The translations under genes were made by a program, and so were the position numbers. Under the pieces are notes generated by a model. The model saw nothing but the letters and a program-made list of their open reading frames with translations, was not told the origin of the DNA and did no database searches. Below, piece after piece: positions 9,639-19,548 of a stretch of DNA of 64,000 bases (its first letter is position 1; the number at the start of each line of letters is the position of its first letter). This stretch comes from Hungatella hathewayi (GTDB lineage Bacteria > Bacillota > Clostridia > Lachnospirales > Lachnospiraceae), in the NCBI GenBank assembly GCA_025149285.1, contig CP102274.1, positions 144,001 through 208,000 of the forward strand. The letters are read 5' to 3'.

Positions 9639-11222
9639 CTATTTAAAAGTCTGAAAACATTTCCGGTCTTTTTCAAAATCGATCATGTTAAATGGCAGAT
9701 ACGGTCCGTTGCAGCATACAGGGATGCCCATCTGGATATCGGGGCTGTGTAAGTAGCAGGACTTACAGGCGCCGATCCCGCATCCGATCCGGGTACTGGC
9801 AAATACCGTTGTACGTTCCTTTAAGGAATCATCAGCGCAGTTCATAATGGATTCGAGCACCGGTACGTTGAGAGCCATATATACGGCATCGGGGCCGTCC
9901 GTCAGATGTTTCAGCGCCTGGGATCCATCGGATACGAAGTGGGTAACGGAAGGAAGCAGTTCTTTGGGAACAGCGCTTTCAGAACCAATCAGGATCAAAG
10001 TTGGTGAGGCGCAGAAATGGATGAGCGGAGCCAGTAAATGAATCGTAGCAGGTTCTGCCACAAACACGGCGTTTGTGCCGGGGGTACAGCCAATTCCGTT
10101 AGCTCCCCATATGGCAGTCCCAGCGCCGGTAGCGAGAGGAAAGAGTGAAGAGTTCTTTGCAGCGATCACCTTTAGACCACGGTCAGTTCCTTCGTAAATC
10201 ATGTATGGATAAGACCAGTGAAAACCGTCCCCCTGATTCTGGATCATAACAAACTGCCCAGGCTTATAAGTAAAATCCGGGTATTCCAGTTCAAGTAAGT
10301 GAAGCGGGCGGCCGTCATTGGCCGTCATCACATGCACGGATAAAACCGTGGAATCGAGTACGGGTAGGTAATCAGCCGGCTTCCATACGCCATCTTTTAC
10401 CATCTCCTCCTGAAGCGGACGGGCCAGGGATAAGTACCGATCCCATTCGGGAGCCCTGTTGTCTTCCTCTGTATAGGGCAGGTCAATTAAGCCGAGCAAA
10501 TTCTGATGCTTTAAAACGCTCACGGTAATAAGATCGGATAAGTTATTAAATCCAGCACCGCTGGTAGAAATATAGTCGGGACAATGATATTTTGACTGTC
10601 TGTAATACTGCTTTAGTTCCGGATCCGAAATCTCTTCCTGCGTGTCTGCAAATATCTCATCATAAAAGAGCCACACAATTTTACCTGCTTCAGTCACAAT
10701 CTGAAGTCTTCCGGTCACACCCGGCTCCAGCTCTTTAGACAGACCGTAATACCTAGCCGGGCTGGGAACCGACATGCGGGCAGCTATCTTTTCAGCAAGA
10801 GGCAGCATGGAACGCTTAATACTGTTGGAGGCGCCGGCTACCAGATCAAAGTCTCCGGTCAGACGGTTTGCAGCTACCATCTGTTTTTCCACACTTGTGA
10901 TTCCATTGACCAGAACGACCCCTGTGACGGCGGTACGCTCTTTGGAAGCCTGGAAGAAACTGTAGTCAGACAGGCGCTTGTCCACATTTTGAAAATGTCT
11001 CATATAGTAGGTGGGGCTGCACTGCTCATTGAATTCTACCATGACGATGCGCCCGTCATCTACCACCACTTCGAGGACGCCTAAGTGCCCGAGATCGCCG
11101 TTAAAGCAAGAAGAGAATCTGGCTTCTTCCCTATAGTAGCAGCCCTTGATTAATCCTTTTGGTGGCTGTACGCTCCAGGACAGGCGATCTAAAATAGATA
11201 CTGTTTTTTCCCGTTGTTTCAT
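9639..11222 (-). CDS. Fused FMN-binding (ApbE-type) and PyrK-like redox protein
   Basis: 527 residues, no signal peptide. The N-terminal half resembles two FMN-binding repeats: the first carries DLVAGASNS (about 129-137), matching the D-x2-[SAG]-G-A-[ST]-x-S motif where ApbE attaches FMN to Ser/Thr; the second has the similar STSGAGFNN but lacks the acceptor. The C-terminal half resembles the ferredoxin-reductase-like dihydroorotate dehydrogenase electron-transfer subunit, with YKPGQFVMI as the flavin loop and a Cys cluster CGIGACKSC...CC that could hold a [2Fe-2S] centre. It is probably an electron-transfer partner of the DHOD-like protein. The order of domains is unusual. Confidence 0.7.
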   Translation of the reverse strand: MKQREKTVSILDRLSWSVQPPKGLIKGCYYREEARFSSCFNGDLGHLGVLEVVVDDGRIVMVEFNEQCSPTYYMRHFQNVDKRLSDYSFFQASKERTAVTGVVLVNGITSVEKQMVAANRLTGDFDLVAGASNSIKRSMLPLAEKIAARMSVPSPARYYGLSKELEPGVTGRLQIVTEAGKIVWLFYDEIFADTQEEISDPELKQYYRQSKYHCPDYISTSGAGFNNLSDLITVSVLKHQNLLGLIDLPYTEEDNRAPEWDRYLSLARPLQEEMVKDGVWKPADYLPVLDSTVLSVHVMTANDGRPLHLLELEYPDFTYKPGQFVMIQNQGDGFHWSYPYMIYEGTDRGLKVIAAKNSSLFPLATGAGTAIWGANGIGCTPGTNAVFVAEPATIHLLAPLIHFCASPTLILIGSESAVPKELLPSVTHFVSDGSQALKHLTDGPDAVYMALNVPVLESIMNCADDSLKERTTVFASTRIGCGIGACKSCYLHSPDIQMGIPVCCNGPYLPFNMIDFEKDRKCFQTFK

Positions 11223-11324
11223 TAAAAAATCCTCCTTTTTTTCTTGAGTATTTCTCGTTTGTATTGAGCATAATCCAGAAAAAATTGAAATTCTATAACT
11301 GAACTGACTTGAATTATAAATATT

Positions 11325-11354
11325 CTGACATATAGGGCGATATTATGTTATAAT
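11325..11354 (+). promoter_or_regulatory. Predicted sigma-A promoter of second sugar transporter
   Basis: CTGACA (11325-11330) and TATAAT (11349-11354) are separated by 18 bp, in the 230-bp gap between the divergent redox operon and the binding-protein gene. Confidence 0.65.
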
Positions 11355-11452
11355 GTCATAAAAGTAGAAAATTAAGTCAAAAAAGTTATAGAATAGTGGC
11401 CTTCCATCTGCTTATACTGAATATACAACGAAAGAAAGGAAGGGGAAACGAT

Positions 11453-12982
11453 ATGAAAAAAAGAACCCTGAAGAGAATCGCCAGCTTTACACTTAGCAGT
11501 ATGATGACCGTGAGCCTGCTTTCCGGATGCGGCGGTGGGAAACAGGCAGAGAGCCAGCCGGCAGCAGGCGAGGCAGCAATCGCGCAGACGAAGGGAGAGG
11601 AAAAGGAAGAACCATATGTGGTTACCATGCTGACTCAGGGGGAGCAGCAGGAGGATCTTCCGAGAATTATGGAGAAGGTAAATGAGATTCTGGTCAGAGA
11701 TCTGAATATGAAGCTGAATCTTTTGGTAGCGCCGTATGGCAGCATAAATCAGCAGAGACAGCTGATGCTGACCAGCGGGGAACCCCTGGATCTCGTTTAC
11801 CTGGATGCTTCCTCGGCAATTGGTTTCATGAATAATGGCCAGATTATAGATTTGAGTGATCTTATTGATAAGTATGGAACCAATATTAAGAAATACTGGG
11901 GGGATGAGGCGAAGTCTGCCAACATAGGTGGTTTTGTGTTCGGCGTTCCAAATTTGAACGAAGTCGGTAATATTCCGGCAATCGGAATGAGAAAAGACAT
12001 GGTAGAAAAGTATAATATTGATGTAGAGAGCATTAAATCTCTTGAGGATCTGGAGCCGGTGCTTGCCATGATTAAGGAAAAAGAGCCGACTATGACGCCC
12101 GTTCATATCTGTGCGGACCAGCCGCCGATTTCACGCCAGCTCAGCGTGATTGATCCTCTGATCGACGGAATCGCCGTTCTGGATAACAGCGGACAGAATA
12201 CCACTACAATTATACCGGTTACCCAGAGTGAGGCCTATAAGGAGAAGTGTGAGCTGTTCCATAAATGGTACCAGGCCGGATACATCAATCAGGATGCGGC
12301 AACTACTACGGTCCAGTTTGAATCTGCGTTTAAGGCGGGCAGCACGTTTTCCGCAATCATGGTCTGGCATCCCATGTCTCCCAAACAGTTTGGCGGCGTA
12401 GATATGGCTTATGCGTTTTTAGGGGAACACAGAGCATTATCGGGAGCTACCAGCAACGCAGATTACGGAATCGCCACTAATTCCCAGAACCCGGATAAAG
12501 CCATGCAGCTTCTGGATTACTTATATGGAAGTGAAGAGGTTGCACAGCTGTTAAACTGGGGTGAAGAAGGGAAAGACTGGGTATACGTCGACAAAGAACA
12601 GAATGTGGTCAGCTGGCCGGAAGGTGTGGACTCCAATAATGCAACGTATCATGCGCAGCTGTCCTGGGCTCTTCCCAATCAGTTTATGGCCAGCAGCTGG
12701 GAAGGCGTATGGGATCCAGATGTATTTGAGCAGATGTTAAAGTTTAATAAAGAGGGGAAGAAATCGAAGGGATTTGGCTTTGCCTATAATACAGAGTCCG
12801 TGGAGACAGAGCTTACGGCACTGAAAAATGTGCAGGAGAAATACCGTATTTCACTGGAAACCGGCGCTGTGGATCCAGCTGAATATCTTCCTCAGTACGA
12901 AGAAGCCTTAAAGCAGGCGGGACTGGATAAGCTGATCGAGGAGAAACAGAAACAGTTTGACGAGTGGCTTGCGGCTCAATAG
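11453..12982 (+). CDS. ABC transporter substrate-binding lipoprotein (LplA/YtcQ-like)
   Basis: The start at 11453 follows AAGGAAGGGGAAACG; the longer frame from 11396 has no ribosome-binding site. The signal peptide ends in LLSGC. About 510 residues, longer than ordinary sugar-binding proteins, as is usual for the family working with LplB/LplC-type permeases on complex glycans. Encoded directly before its two permeases and a YesMN pair. Confidence 0.9.
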   Translation: MKKRTLKRIASFTLSSMMTVSLLSGCGGGKQAESQPAAGEAAIAQTKGEEKEEPYVVTMLTQGEQQEDLPRIMEKVNEILVRDLNMKLNLLVAPYGSINQQRQLMLTSGEPLDLVYLDASSAIGFMNNGQIIDLSDLIDKYGTNIKKYWGDEAKSANIGGFVFGVPNLNEVGNIPAIGMRKDMVEKYNIDVESIKSLEDLEPVLAMIKEKEPTMTPVHICADQPPISRQLSVIDPLIDGIAVLDNSGQNTTTIIPVTQSEAYKEKCELFHKWYQAGYINQDAATTTVQFESAFKAGSTFSAIMVWHPMSPKQFGGVDMAYAFLGEHRALSGATSNADYGIATNSQNPDKAMQLLDYLYGSEEVAQLLNWGEEGKDWVYVDKEQNVVSWPEGVDSNNATYHAQLSWALPNQFMASSWEGVWDPDVFEQMLKFNKEGKKSKGFGFAYNTESVETELTALKNVQEKYRISLETGAVDPAEYLPQYEEALKQAGLDKLIEEKQKQFDEWLAAQ

Positions 12983-12991
12983 GAAGATACC

Positions 12992-13921
12992 ATGGATGAA
13001 AAAGTGAGAAAAAGAAAGTTCCGGTGGAAAAAATGGATTCCTATATTTGTTATGATGTCACCAGGGCTGATTTATCTGTTTATCAATAATTATATCCCCA
13101 TATTCGGGCTGGTAATTGCCTTTAAAAAGGTGGATTTCCGTGAGGGTATCATGAATAGCCCATGGGCGGGGCTTTCAAATTTTACCTATTTATTTAAGAC
13201 ACCGGATGCCTTTATTATTACACGAAACACACTGCTGTACAATGTGGCATTCATTGCGATTAATACCAGCCTGAGCCTGACATTTGCGATTTTTATTAAC
13301 GATATGAAAAATAAGTATTGCAAGAAGATCTATCAGTCAGCGGTGCTGCTTCCTTACCTGATGTCCGTTGTTATCATCGGTTATATCGTCTATGCACTGT
13401 TAAGCCCGGACAAGGGAATGATTAACAACAGTATATTAAAACCAATGGGGAAATCCCCTGTTTCCTGGTATATGGAGCCGAAGTACTGGCCATTTATCCT
13501 GATTCTGGTAAATGCCTGGAAGGGAGTGGGATATAACTGCCTGGTATTTATTGCAGGCATGGCCGGAATCTCACCGGGGTATTACGAAGCGGCTCAGTTG
13601 GACGGGGCGACAAAGTGGCAGCAGATCAAATACATAACACTGCCATGTATGAAGACTACAATTATTACTCTGGTACTGTTGAATATCGGAAGAATTTTTT
13701 ACTCAGATTTCGGGCTGTTTTACCAGATCCCAATGAATTCGGGCGCCTTGTTTGACGTGACGAATACGATTGATACGTATGTATACAGAAGCCTGCTTCA
13801 ACTGGGAAATATCGGCATGGCATCAGCCGCGGGCTTCTATCAGTCTCTGGTTGGGTTTACGCTGATTTTAATCTGCAACTTTATTGTGAGAAAAATAGAC
13901 CGGGACAGCGCATTATTTTAG
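12992..13921 (+). CDS. CUT1 ABC permease, LplB-like
   Basis: Starts 9 nt after the binding-protein stop. Six helices; PIFGLVIAFKKVDFREGI near the N-terminus and the EAA loop YYEAAQLDGATKWQQIKYITLP are typical of LplB/YteP permeases. Partner of 13936-14832. Confidence 0.92.
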   Translation: MDEKVRKRKFRWKKWIPIFVMMSPGLIYLFINNYIPIFGLVIAFKKVDFREGIMNSPWAGLSNFTYLFKTPDAFIITRNTLLYNVAFIAINTSLSLTFAIFINDMKNKYCKKIYQSAVLLPYLMSVVIIGYIVYALLSPDKGMINNSILKPMGKSPVSWYMEPKYWPFILILVNAWKGVGYNCLVFIAGMAGISPGYYEAAQLDGATKWQQIKYITLPCMKTTIITLVLLNIGRIFYSDFGLFYQIPMNSGALFDVTNTIDTYVYRSLLQLGNIGMASAAGFYQSLVGFTLILICNFIVRKIDRDSALF

Positions 13922-13935
13922 GGGGAGGGAAATAC

Positions 13936-14832
13936 ATGAGATCAAAAGACCAGAAAGTGTTTAACTTAATTTCCCATACCGTTATGATTCTTGTTACCGT
14001 CATGGCGGTACTCCCCTTTGTGCTCGTGTTTCTCTCCTCCATAACAGAGGAGAATACGCTGGTACTGAATGGATACTCCTTTTTTCCGGAGAAATTCAGT
14101 CTGTATGCCTATGAATACATTGTAATGAAGGGAAAAAAGATATTCAGGGCGTATGCGGTTACCTTGTTTGTTACGGTGGTTGGTACAAGTATCAACGTGA
14201 TGATCTCAGCCATGCTGGCATATCCACTTTCCTTAAAGGATCTGCCGGGGAAACGGATCTTTACCTTTTACGTGGTATTTACACTGCTGTTTAACGGTGG
14301 GCTGGTACCGACGTATTTGATGTATACCTCGGCTTTTAACGTGAAGAATACTATTTTCGCCCTGATTGTTCCCAATCTCCTGATGCACACGATGAATGTG
14401 CTTTTGATGAGGACGTATTACAGCACCAGTATTCCTGCGGAACTGTTTGAGGCATCGGAAATTGATGGAGCGAGTCAGTTTAAGATATTTGGCAGTATTA
14501 TTCTGCCGCTGGGAAAACCAATAGCGGTAACCATGGCGCTGTTTTCAGGCCTCAGCTATTGGAATGACTGGACCAATGGACTTTATTACCTGACTGGATA
14601 TGATGGAGAAAAACTCTATAGTATTCAGAATTTCCTGAATAAAGTGGTGACAGATATTCAGTATTTAAACTCCAGCCAGGTTGGCTCAAATTCAGATATT
14701 CTGGCTAAACTTCCAACGGTTTCTGTCCGGATGGCAATTGCATTTGTGGCCATGATTCCGATTTTGGTATTGTTTCCATTTCTGCAAAAATATTTTTCCA
14801 AGGGTATTGCGATGGGGGCTGTCAAAGGCTGA
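13936..14832 (+). CDS. CUT1 ABC permease, LplC/YtcP-like
   Basis: A GGGGGAGGG ribosome-binding site precedes the ATG. Six helices, EAA loop ELFEASEIDGASQFKIFGSIILPL and C-terminal GIAMGAVKG. As in the first locus, no ATPase is encoded here. Confidence 0.92.
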   Translation: MRSKDQKVFNLISHTVMILVTVMAVLPFVLVFLSSITEENTLVLNGYSFFPEKFSLYAYEYIVMKGKKIFRAYAVTLFVTVVGTSINVMISAMLAYPLSLKDLPGKRIFTFYVVFTLLFNGGLVPTYLMYTSAFNVKNTIFALIVPNLLMHTMNVLLMRTYYSTSIPAELFEASEIDGASQFKIFGSIILPLGKPIAVTMALFSGLSYWNDWTNGLYYLTGYDGEKLYSIQNFLNKVVTDIQYLNSSQVGSNSDILAKLPTVSVRMAIAFVAMIPILVLFPFLQKYFSKGIAMGAVKG

Positions 14833-14874
14833 GAGGTTAGAAGATGATGCGATGCGTCAGAGGGAGGACTTTCT

Positions 14875-16623
14875 ATGAGGACAGAAAAGAGGACCGGGAA
14901 TTCAATATCCAGCCGTTTAAGGCGGCTGATGACGATTCTCGTGCCTCTTTCTGCCCTTTATATCGGTATCAGCGTGGTCAGCACTTATTACTTTAAGAAG
15001 CAGATTGTGAGTTATGCAGAGACATTTGTGGACTTCTATATCGATAAGATTGAGACCACAGTTACAAACATCAACCGGCGTATGAGCATGCTGATCCTGG
15101 GGGAAGGAGAGACGGAGATCGAACTGAATTCCTATATCAACAGTATTAAAACAACTGATAACATCGCCTTCCGGAATTACTTTATTGGAAAACTGCGGGA
15201 TGCCTTTCGCATGTACTCCATGGAGTATGGAAGCGAGTATCAGTTTTTTGCCTTTTTCCCGGAAGGGAAGCAGTATGTTGGGGCCAATGCGAATGATAAA
15301 CTGGGGCAGGAGGTCTGGGAGCAGTACCGGGATGATATCACACATAAGCTGGAGAGGGAGACACTGATTCCCAATTCCGGGAGCCAGTACTGGCAGTTTG
15401 TGGAGGGAAGCGGCGGCTGCAATTATATTATAAAATTTTACAGTATCAGGGAAGTCTATGTTGGGTGCTGGATCCGGCCGGCCGACCTTATCGCGCCGCT
15501 GGAAAATGCGGTAAAGGACGGAAAAACGACAGCGCTTCTCTTTGACCAGAATAACCGATGCATTGCAGGGGAACGTACCATGGAGCCGGATACGATCACG
15601 ATCGAACGGCGGTTCAGCAATCTGCCGTTTTCTGTGCGTCTGACCGTTCATGATTACGGTCTGTTTCAAAAGACATTTCTGATGCAGATGGGGCTCGTCT
15701 TTCTGGCGCTGGCCATGCTTTTTGTTACACTGTGCAGTATTTATTTTTTGTATAATAAAGTGTTAAAACCTATCAAAAAGTTTTCCAATAATCTGGAGCG
15801 GTTAAGCCGGGGCAAGACAGGGCTGGAGGAGATAAGCAGCAGTGAGCTGTCAGAACTGGAGCAGGCCAATGCAGAATTCCGGCAATTACTGCAGAAGATC
15901 AGCATGCTGCAGGAGGAGGTGTACGAAGGGGAAATAAAAAAACAGCTGATGTATATGGAGTACTTAAAGCTTCAGATTGAACCGCATTTTTATTTGAACT
16001 GCCTAAACTTTATCTACAATACAATCGATTTGGGCAAATACACCCAGGCCAGCAGGATGTCTGTCATGACAGCCGAATATATGAGGTATTTATTTAATAA
16101 TGGCCGGGATTTTGTGTGCATCTGGGAAGAACTGGAGCATATCGGCCATTACTTAGAAATTCAGAAGCTGAGATTTGAGCACGCGTTTGATTACTATCTG
16201 GAGCAGGAGGAGGAGACGAGGGAGGCCAGAATACCGCCGCTGGTGATCCAGACGTTTGTAGAGAATTGTATAAAGTATGCTGTCGACTTGGATTCCGTTT
16301 TACAGATTACGGTTACCGTATTTTCGGAGGAAATGAACGGGAATCCCTATACCAATATCTGTATTACAGACAGCGGGCCGGGATTTTCGACGCAGATACT
16401 GGAGCAGCTGGCGGACCAGAAGAAATATATGGAGGAGGAAACAGGGCATATCGGCATATCGAACACGATTAAACGTCTGTACTATACTTACGGTGACCGG
16501 GCAAGTATCAGTTTCTATAATGGACCGGTAAAGGGCGCGGTTGTCGATATTCATATTCCATATACCGTAAAAGCGGCTTTAGAAAAGGGGGATGAGCCGG
16601 ATGAATCTGCTGATTGTGGATGA
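14875..16623 (+). CDS. Sensor histidine kinase, YesM type
   Basis: Two membrane helices (about 19-40 and 268-292) flank a 225-residue extracellular sensor. HAMP is followed by the phospho-acceptor IEPHFYLNCLNFI (His about 370; the usual NPHF is here EPHF) and an HATPase domain with VENCIKYAV and DSGPGFS. It overlaps the regulator gene by 23 bp, implying coupled translation. Confidence 0.92.
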   Translation: MRTEKRTGNSISSRLRRLMTILVPLSALYIGISVVSTYYFKKQIVSYAETFVDFYIDKIETTVTNINRRMSMLILGEGETEIELNSYINSIKTTDNIAFRNYFIGKLRDAFRMYSMEYGSEYQFFAFFPEGKQYVGANANDKLGQEVWEQYRDDITHKLERETLIPNSGSQYWQFVEGSGGCNYIIKFYSIREVYVGCWIRPADLIAPLENAVKDGKTTALLFDQNNRCIAGERTMEPDTITIERRFSNLPFSVRLTVHDYGLFQKTFLMQMGLVFLALAMLFVTLCSIYFLYNKVLKPIKKFSNNLERLSRGKTGLEEISSSELSELEQANAEFRQLLQKISMLQEEVYEGEIKKQLMYMEYLKLQIEPHFYLNCLNFIYNTIDLGKYTQASRMSVMTAEYMRYLFNNGRDFVCIWEELEHIGHYLEIQKLRFEHAFDYYLEQEEETREARIPPLVIQTFVENCIKYAVDLDSVLQITVTVFSEEMNGNPYTNICITDSGPGFSTQILEQLADQKKYMEEETGHIGISNTIKRLYYTYGDRASISFYNGPVKGAVVDIHIPYTVKAALEKGDEPDESADCG

Positions 16624-18220
16624 TGATCTCCATGTGATTGAGGGGATCAAACGTAATTTGGACTGGGAGCTGCTTCCTATCGACCACGCTTTCCAGGCGC
16701 TGGGTGTTCCGGCGGCGAAGAAGTCGCTGTCTGCCAATCAGATCGATGTCATGATCTGCGACATTGAGATGCCCCAGGAGACAGGGCTTGACCTGTTGGA
16801 ATGGATCAGGGAGGAGGGATATCCGGTACAGGCGATCTTTCTCACCAGCTATGCCAAGTTTGAGTATGCACAGAGGGCGATTAAGCTTGAAAGTCTGGAA
16901 TATATACTAAAACCCGTAGACTACGGTCAGTTGGAAAAGGCAGTAGTCCTGGCGGCAGAGCGGTCCTTAAAGAGCAGGCAGAATGAGGTGTTTAAAGAGA
17001 GCAGCCGGTACTGGGAGCAGAACCGTCAGAATGTTGTGGAGTATTTCTGGACTGGCGTGCTGGCAAGGAACGCTCCCTCAGACGAGGAGGAGTTAAACTG
17101 CAAAATAGAGGAATGCGGCCTCGATTACATTCGCGGAAAGGTGTTTCTTCCAATTGTAATACAGATGGTCTGCGACGTAGCAGAATCCTATGCAGGACTG
17201 GCGGATGCGGTAGATGCTTTGTGTACGAATTGTCTGGAAGATAATACAGATGATGGCGTGGAGGCATATGAATTTCATGCAAAAATATCGGATCACACGT
17301 ATTTTCTTATGCTGAGAGCCAGGATGAATTCGGATCCCGATGCATTGAGGCGTGACGTGGAACGCTTTATGGATTTATTTATGGAAGGTATAGGGAAGGC
17401 GGAATTGAATGTGCTCTGCGGAGTGGGTATGTGGAGTACTGCAAACCTTGTTTATGAAGACGTGAACTGTATTTATACCATGATGTATGAATCGCCTCGA
17501 AATAAAAAGAAGGTTATGTACCTTCAGGAGTACCAGCCTGTCAGCATGATGTATGAGGTCCCGGATCTTAAAAACTGGTGGGACATGATGAAATATGGAC
17601 AGACAGGAGAACTGAAGGACGCGGTGGAGCGTTACCTGGATATTCTGGCCGGACAGCAGAAGCTCAGTTCCAGAAATTTGCAGCAGCTGGGACTGGATCT
17701 CACCCAGATGGTATATTCCTGGCTGGGATCTATGAATATATATGCCCACATGCTGTTTGACAATGAGGAAAACAATAAGATCTACGGTAGAGTAGCACTC
17801 TCCTCCCATAATATGCTGCAGTATCTGGAGTACCTTCTGTCCAAGGCAATGGAATATAAAGATGTGGTAGAACGTCCCCATACGATTGTAGATACGATCA
17901 GGGACTATATGGATCATCATTTTCAGGAAAACTTATCGCGGGATGATTTGAGCCGTCTGGTATTTTTAAATCCTGATTATTTGTCCCGCTTGTTTAAGAA
18001 GGAGATGGGGCTGTCCATCAGCAGTTATCTGATACAAAAACGGATTGATCTGGCGAAAGAACTGCTCTCTACGACCAGAACGCCGGTGAGTGTTATATCA
18101 TCGCAGGCAGGCTACGATAATTTTGCTTATTTTACCAAGGTGTTTAAAGAGAAGACTGGCATGTCACCCAATGAATATAGGAAGAAGTGTCAAAGTGCTG
18201 ACCGGAGGGATAAGAGATAA
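16601..18220 (+). CDS. Response regulator, YesN type
   Basis: The start chosen is 16601 because GGGGG lies 9-14 nt upstream; the ATG at 16592 is too close to it. Receiver Asp at 54 (ICDIEMP), then a central domain, and a C-terminal AraC-type HTH (NPDYLSRLFKKEMG; AGYDNFAYFTKVFKEKTG). Likely activates the 11453 transporter operon. Confidence 0.93.
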   Translation: MNLLIVDDDLHVIEGIKRNLDWELLPIDHAFQALGVPAAKKSLSANQIDVMICDIEMPQETGLDLLEWIREEGYPVQAIFLTSYAKFEYAQRAIKLESLEYILKPVDYGQLEKAVVLAAERSLKSRQNEVFKESSRYWEQNRQNVVEYFWTGVLARNAPSDEEELNCKIEECGLDYIRGKVFLPIVIQMVCDVAESYAGLADAVDALCTNCLEDNTDDGVEAYEFHAKISDHTYFLMLRARMNSDPDALRRDVERFMDLFMEGIGKAELNVLCGVGMWSTANLVYEDVNCIYTMMYESPRNKKKVMYLQEYQPVSMMYEVPDLKNWWDMMKYGQTGELKDAVERYLDILAGQQKLSSRNLQQLGLDLTQMVYSWLGSMNIYAHMLFDNEENNKIYGRVALSSHNMLQYLEYLLSKAMEYKDVVERPHTIVDTIRDYMDHHFQENLSRDDLSRLVFLNPDYLSRLFKKEMGLSISSYLIQKRIDLAKELLSTTRTPVSVISSQAGYDNFAYFTKVFKEKTGMSPNEYRKKCQSADRRDKR

Positions 18221-18256
18221 AAGAGAAAAGGGGAGAGCAGAGAGGGAGATCCGGAA

Positions 18257-19186
18257 ATGAAAAAAGCGAAGATGCGCGAAGTGAATTTCTATGCGTATGA
18301 GACATACTGCATGGTTCGGCTGGAGGAAAGACCGGAGGCTGGCACGCTCCTGGCCGGCTGCCGCGATCTTGCACTTCAAGTGGAGCAGACATTAAACATG
18401 TATGACGAAGATTCCGAGCTGTCGGTGATGTGCCGGGATTACCGGCCGGGACAGCCGTATGAGGTATCCGCACTTTTATATGATTTTCTGGATATCAGTT
18501 TAAACATGGCGAGACTTAGCAAAGGAGCCTTTGACCCCACGGTTGGAGCATTAGTTAAGAAATGGAGAATCGGTTCAGGGGAGGAGCGGATAATCGACGA
18601 AAAGGAACTGACCAGTCTTATAAACAGGACCGGATACCATCATATCAGGCTGCTTCCGGGTAAACGAGCCGCGATGATAGATATCGAAGGAGTTACTGTA
18701 GATCCGGGTGCCGTTGGAAAGGGGCTGGCAATTGATTATATCGTACACTATTTAAAAAACAATCACGTGGAGCAGGCGTGTCTTGATTTCGGTGGTAATT
18801 TGTATGTTATGGGGAATACATACAGAATCGGTGTGCGCCAGCCGGAAGATCCGGAAAAAATGATGGCAGTTGTGCCTGTAAAGGACCGGGCCGTTTCAAC
18901 ATCTTCCTGGTATGAACACTATTTTGAATGTAATGGCAGAGTATATGGGCACCTGATCGATCCGGCTTCCGGTAAACCGGTGGAATCTGAATTTACCAGT
19001 GTGACGGTAATCTGTGACAAAGCCGTTTATGCAGATATGCTTTCGACAGCACTGTATGTTCTGGGAGAGGAGAACGGGGAGACGGTAATACGTTCGCTGC
19101 GGGAAGAGAAAGGGGGTTGCGTGGACTATCTGGCTGAGCGGGCAGGGGATGGCAAAGTTGTCAGCTATTCTGATGCTTTAAAATAA
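18257..19186 (+). CDS. apbE: FAD:protein FMN transferase (ApbE)
   Basis: 309 residues with ApbE signatures: FDPTVGALV, DPGAVGKGLAID, DFGGNLYVMG and HLIDPASGKPV, then the Asp/Thr metal site in ADMLSTALYVLG. ApbE moves FMN from FAD to Ser/Thr in flavoproteins. No signal peptide, so it should act inside the cell. The only protein in the window with a matching acceptor motif is at 9639-11222 (DLVAGASNS), 7 kb away on the other strand. Confidence 0.93.
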   Translation: MKKAKMREVNFYAYETYCMVRLEERPEAGTLLAGCRDLALQVEQTLNMYDEDSELSVMCRDYRPGQPYEVSALLYDFLDISLNMARLSKGAFDPTVGALVKKWRIGSGEERIIDEKELTSLINRTGYHHIRLLPGKRAAMIDIEGVTVDPGAVGKGLAIDYIVHYLKNNHVEQACLDFGGNLYVMGNTYRIGVRQPEDPEKMMAVVPVKDRAVSTSSWYEHYFECNGRVYGHLIDPASGKPVESEFTSVTVICDKAVYADMLSTALYVLGEENGETVIRSLREEKGGCVDYLAERAGDGKVVSYSDALK

Positions 19187-19208
19187 CATCATTGTTTTTT
19201 AAAGGCGG

Positions 19209-19243
19209 CAGCTGTCCCTTGAAATTATCCGGGACAGCTGTTT
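19209..19243 (+). terminator. Rho-independent terminator after apbE
   Basis: CAGCTGTCCC and GGGACAGCTG form a 10-bp stem with a 12-nt loop, followed by TTTG. Confidence 0.8.
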
Positions 19244-19363
19244 GACTGTCTTGATTAAGAAATAAATGATTAAAAGATGATAAGGGCAATTTTTTATATA
19301 AAATGTCTATTATTTTTCATAATGTACTTTACAATCTGTATAAAAGATGATAAGATACAAATA

Positions 19364-19377
19364 TGTAAACGATTACA
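19364..19377. promoter_or_regulatory. LacI-family operator, copy 1
   Basis: TGTAAACGATTACA, a palindrome with the central CG of LacI/GalR-family operators, 185 bp before the LacI-type regulator gene. An identical site lies 119 bp downstream. The gap 19244-19548 holds no convincing gene; an 82-codon AT-rich frame there is low complexity. Confidence 0.8.
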
Positions 19378-19482
19378 TATTATGATAATGCACAACAACT
19401 TTTTTATACAGCAACTATTGATTTTAAAAGATTTTATAAATTTAAATATCTTTAAGCGATTGCAAATTTTTTTGAAGATATG

Positions 19483-19496
19483 TGTAAACGATTACA
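19483..19496. promoter_or_regulatory. LacI-family operator, copy 2
   Basis: Second exact copy of TGTAAACGATTACA, 52 bp upstream of the regulator start. Two sites about 11 helical turns apart fit loop-type autorepression of the 19549-27129 operon. Confidence 0.8.
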
Positions 19497-19548
19497 CATT
19501 ACCAAATAATGGCCGCATAACGTGACTGCAGGAGAAATGGGGTGTGAA

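Noticed and set aside
19277..19525. 82-codon AT-rich frame before the LacI gene
   Set aside because: Low complexity, no ribosome-binding site, and it spans both operators.
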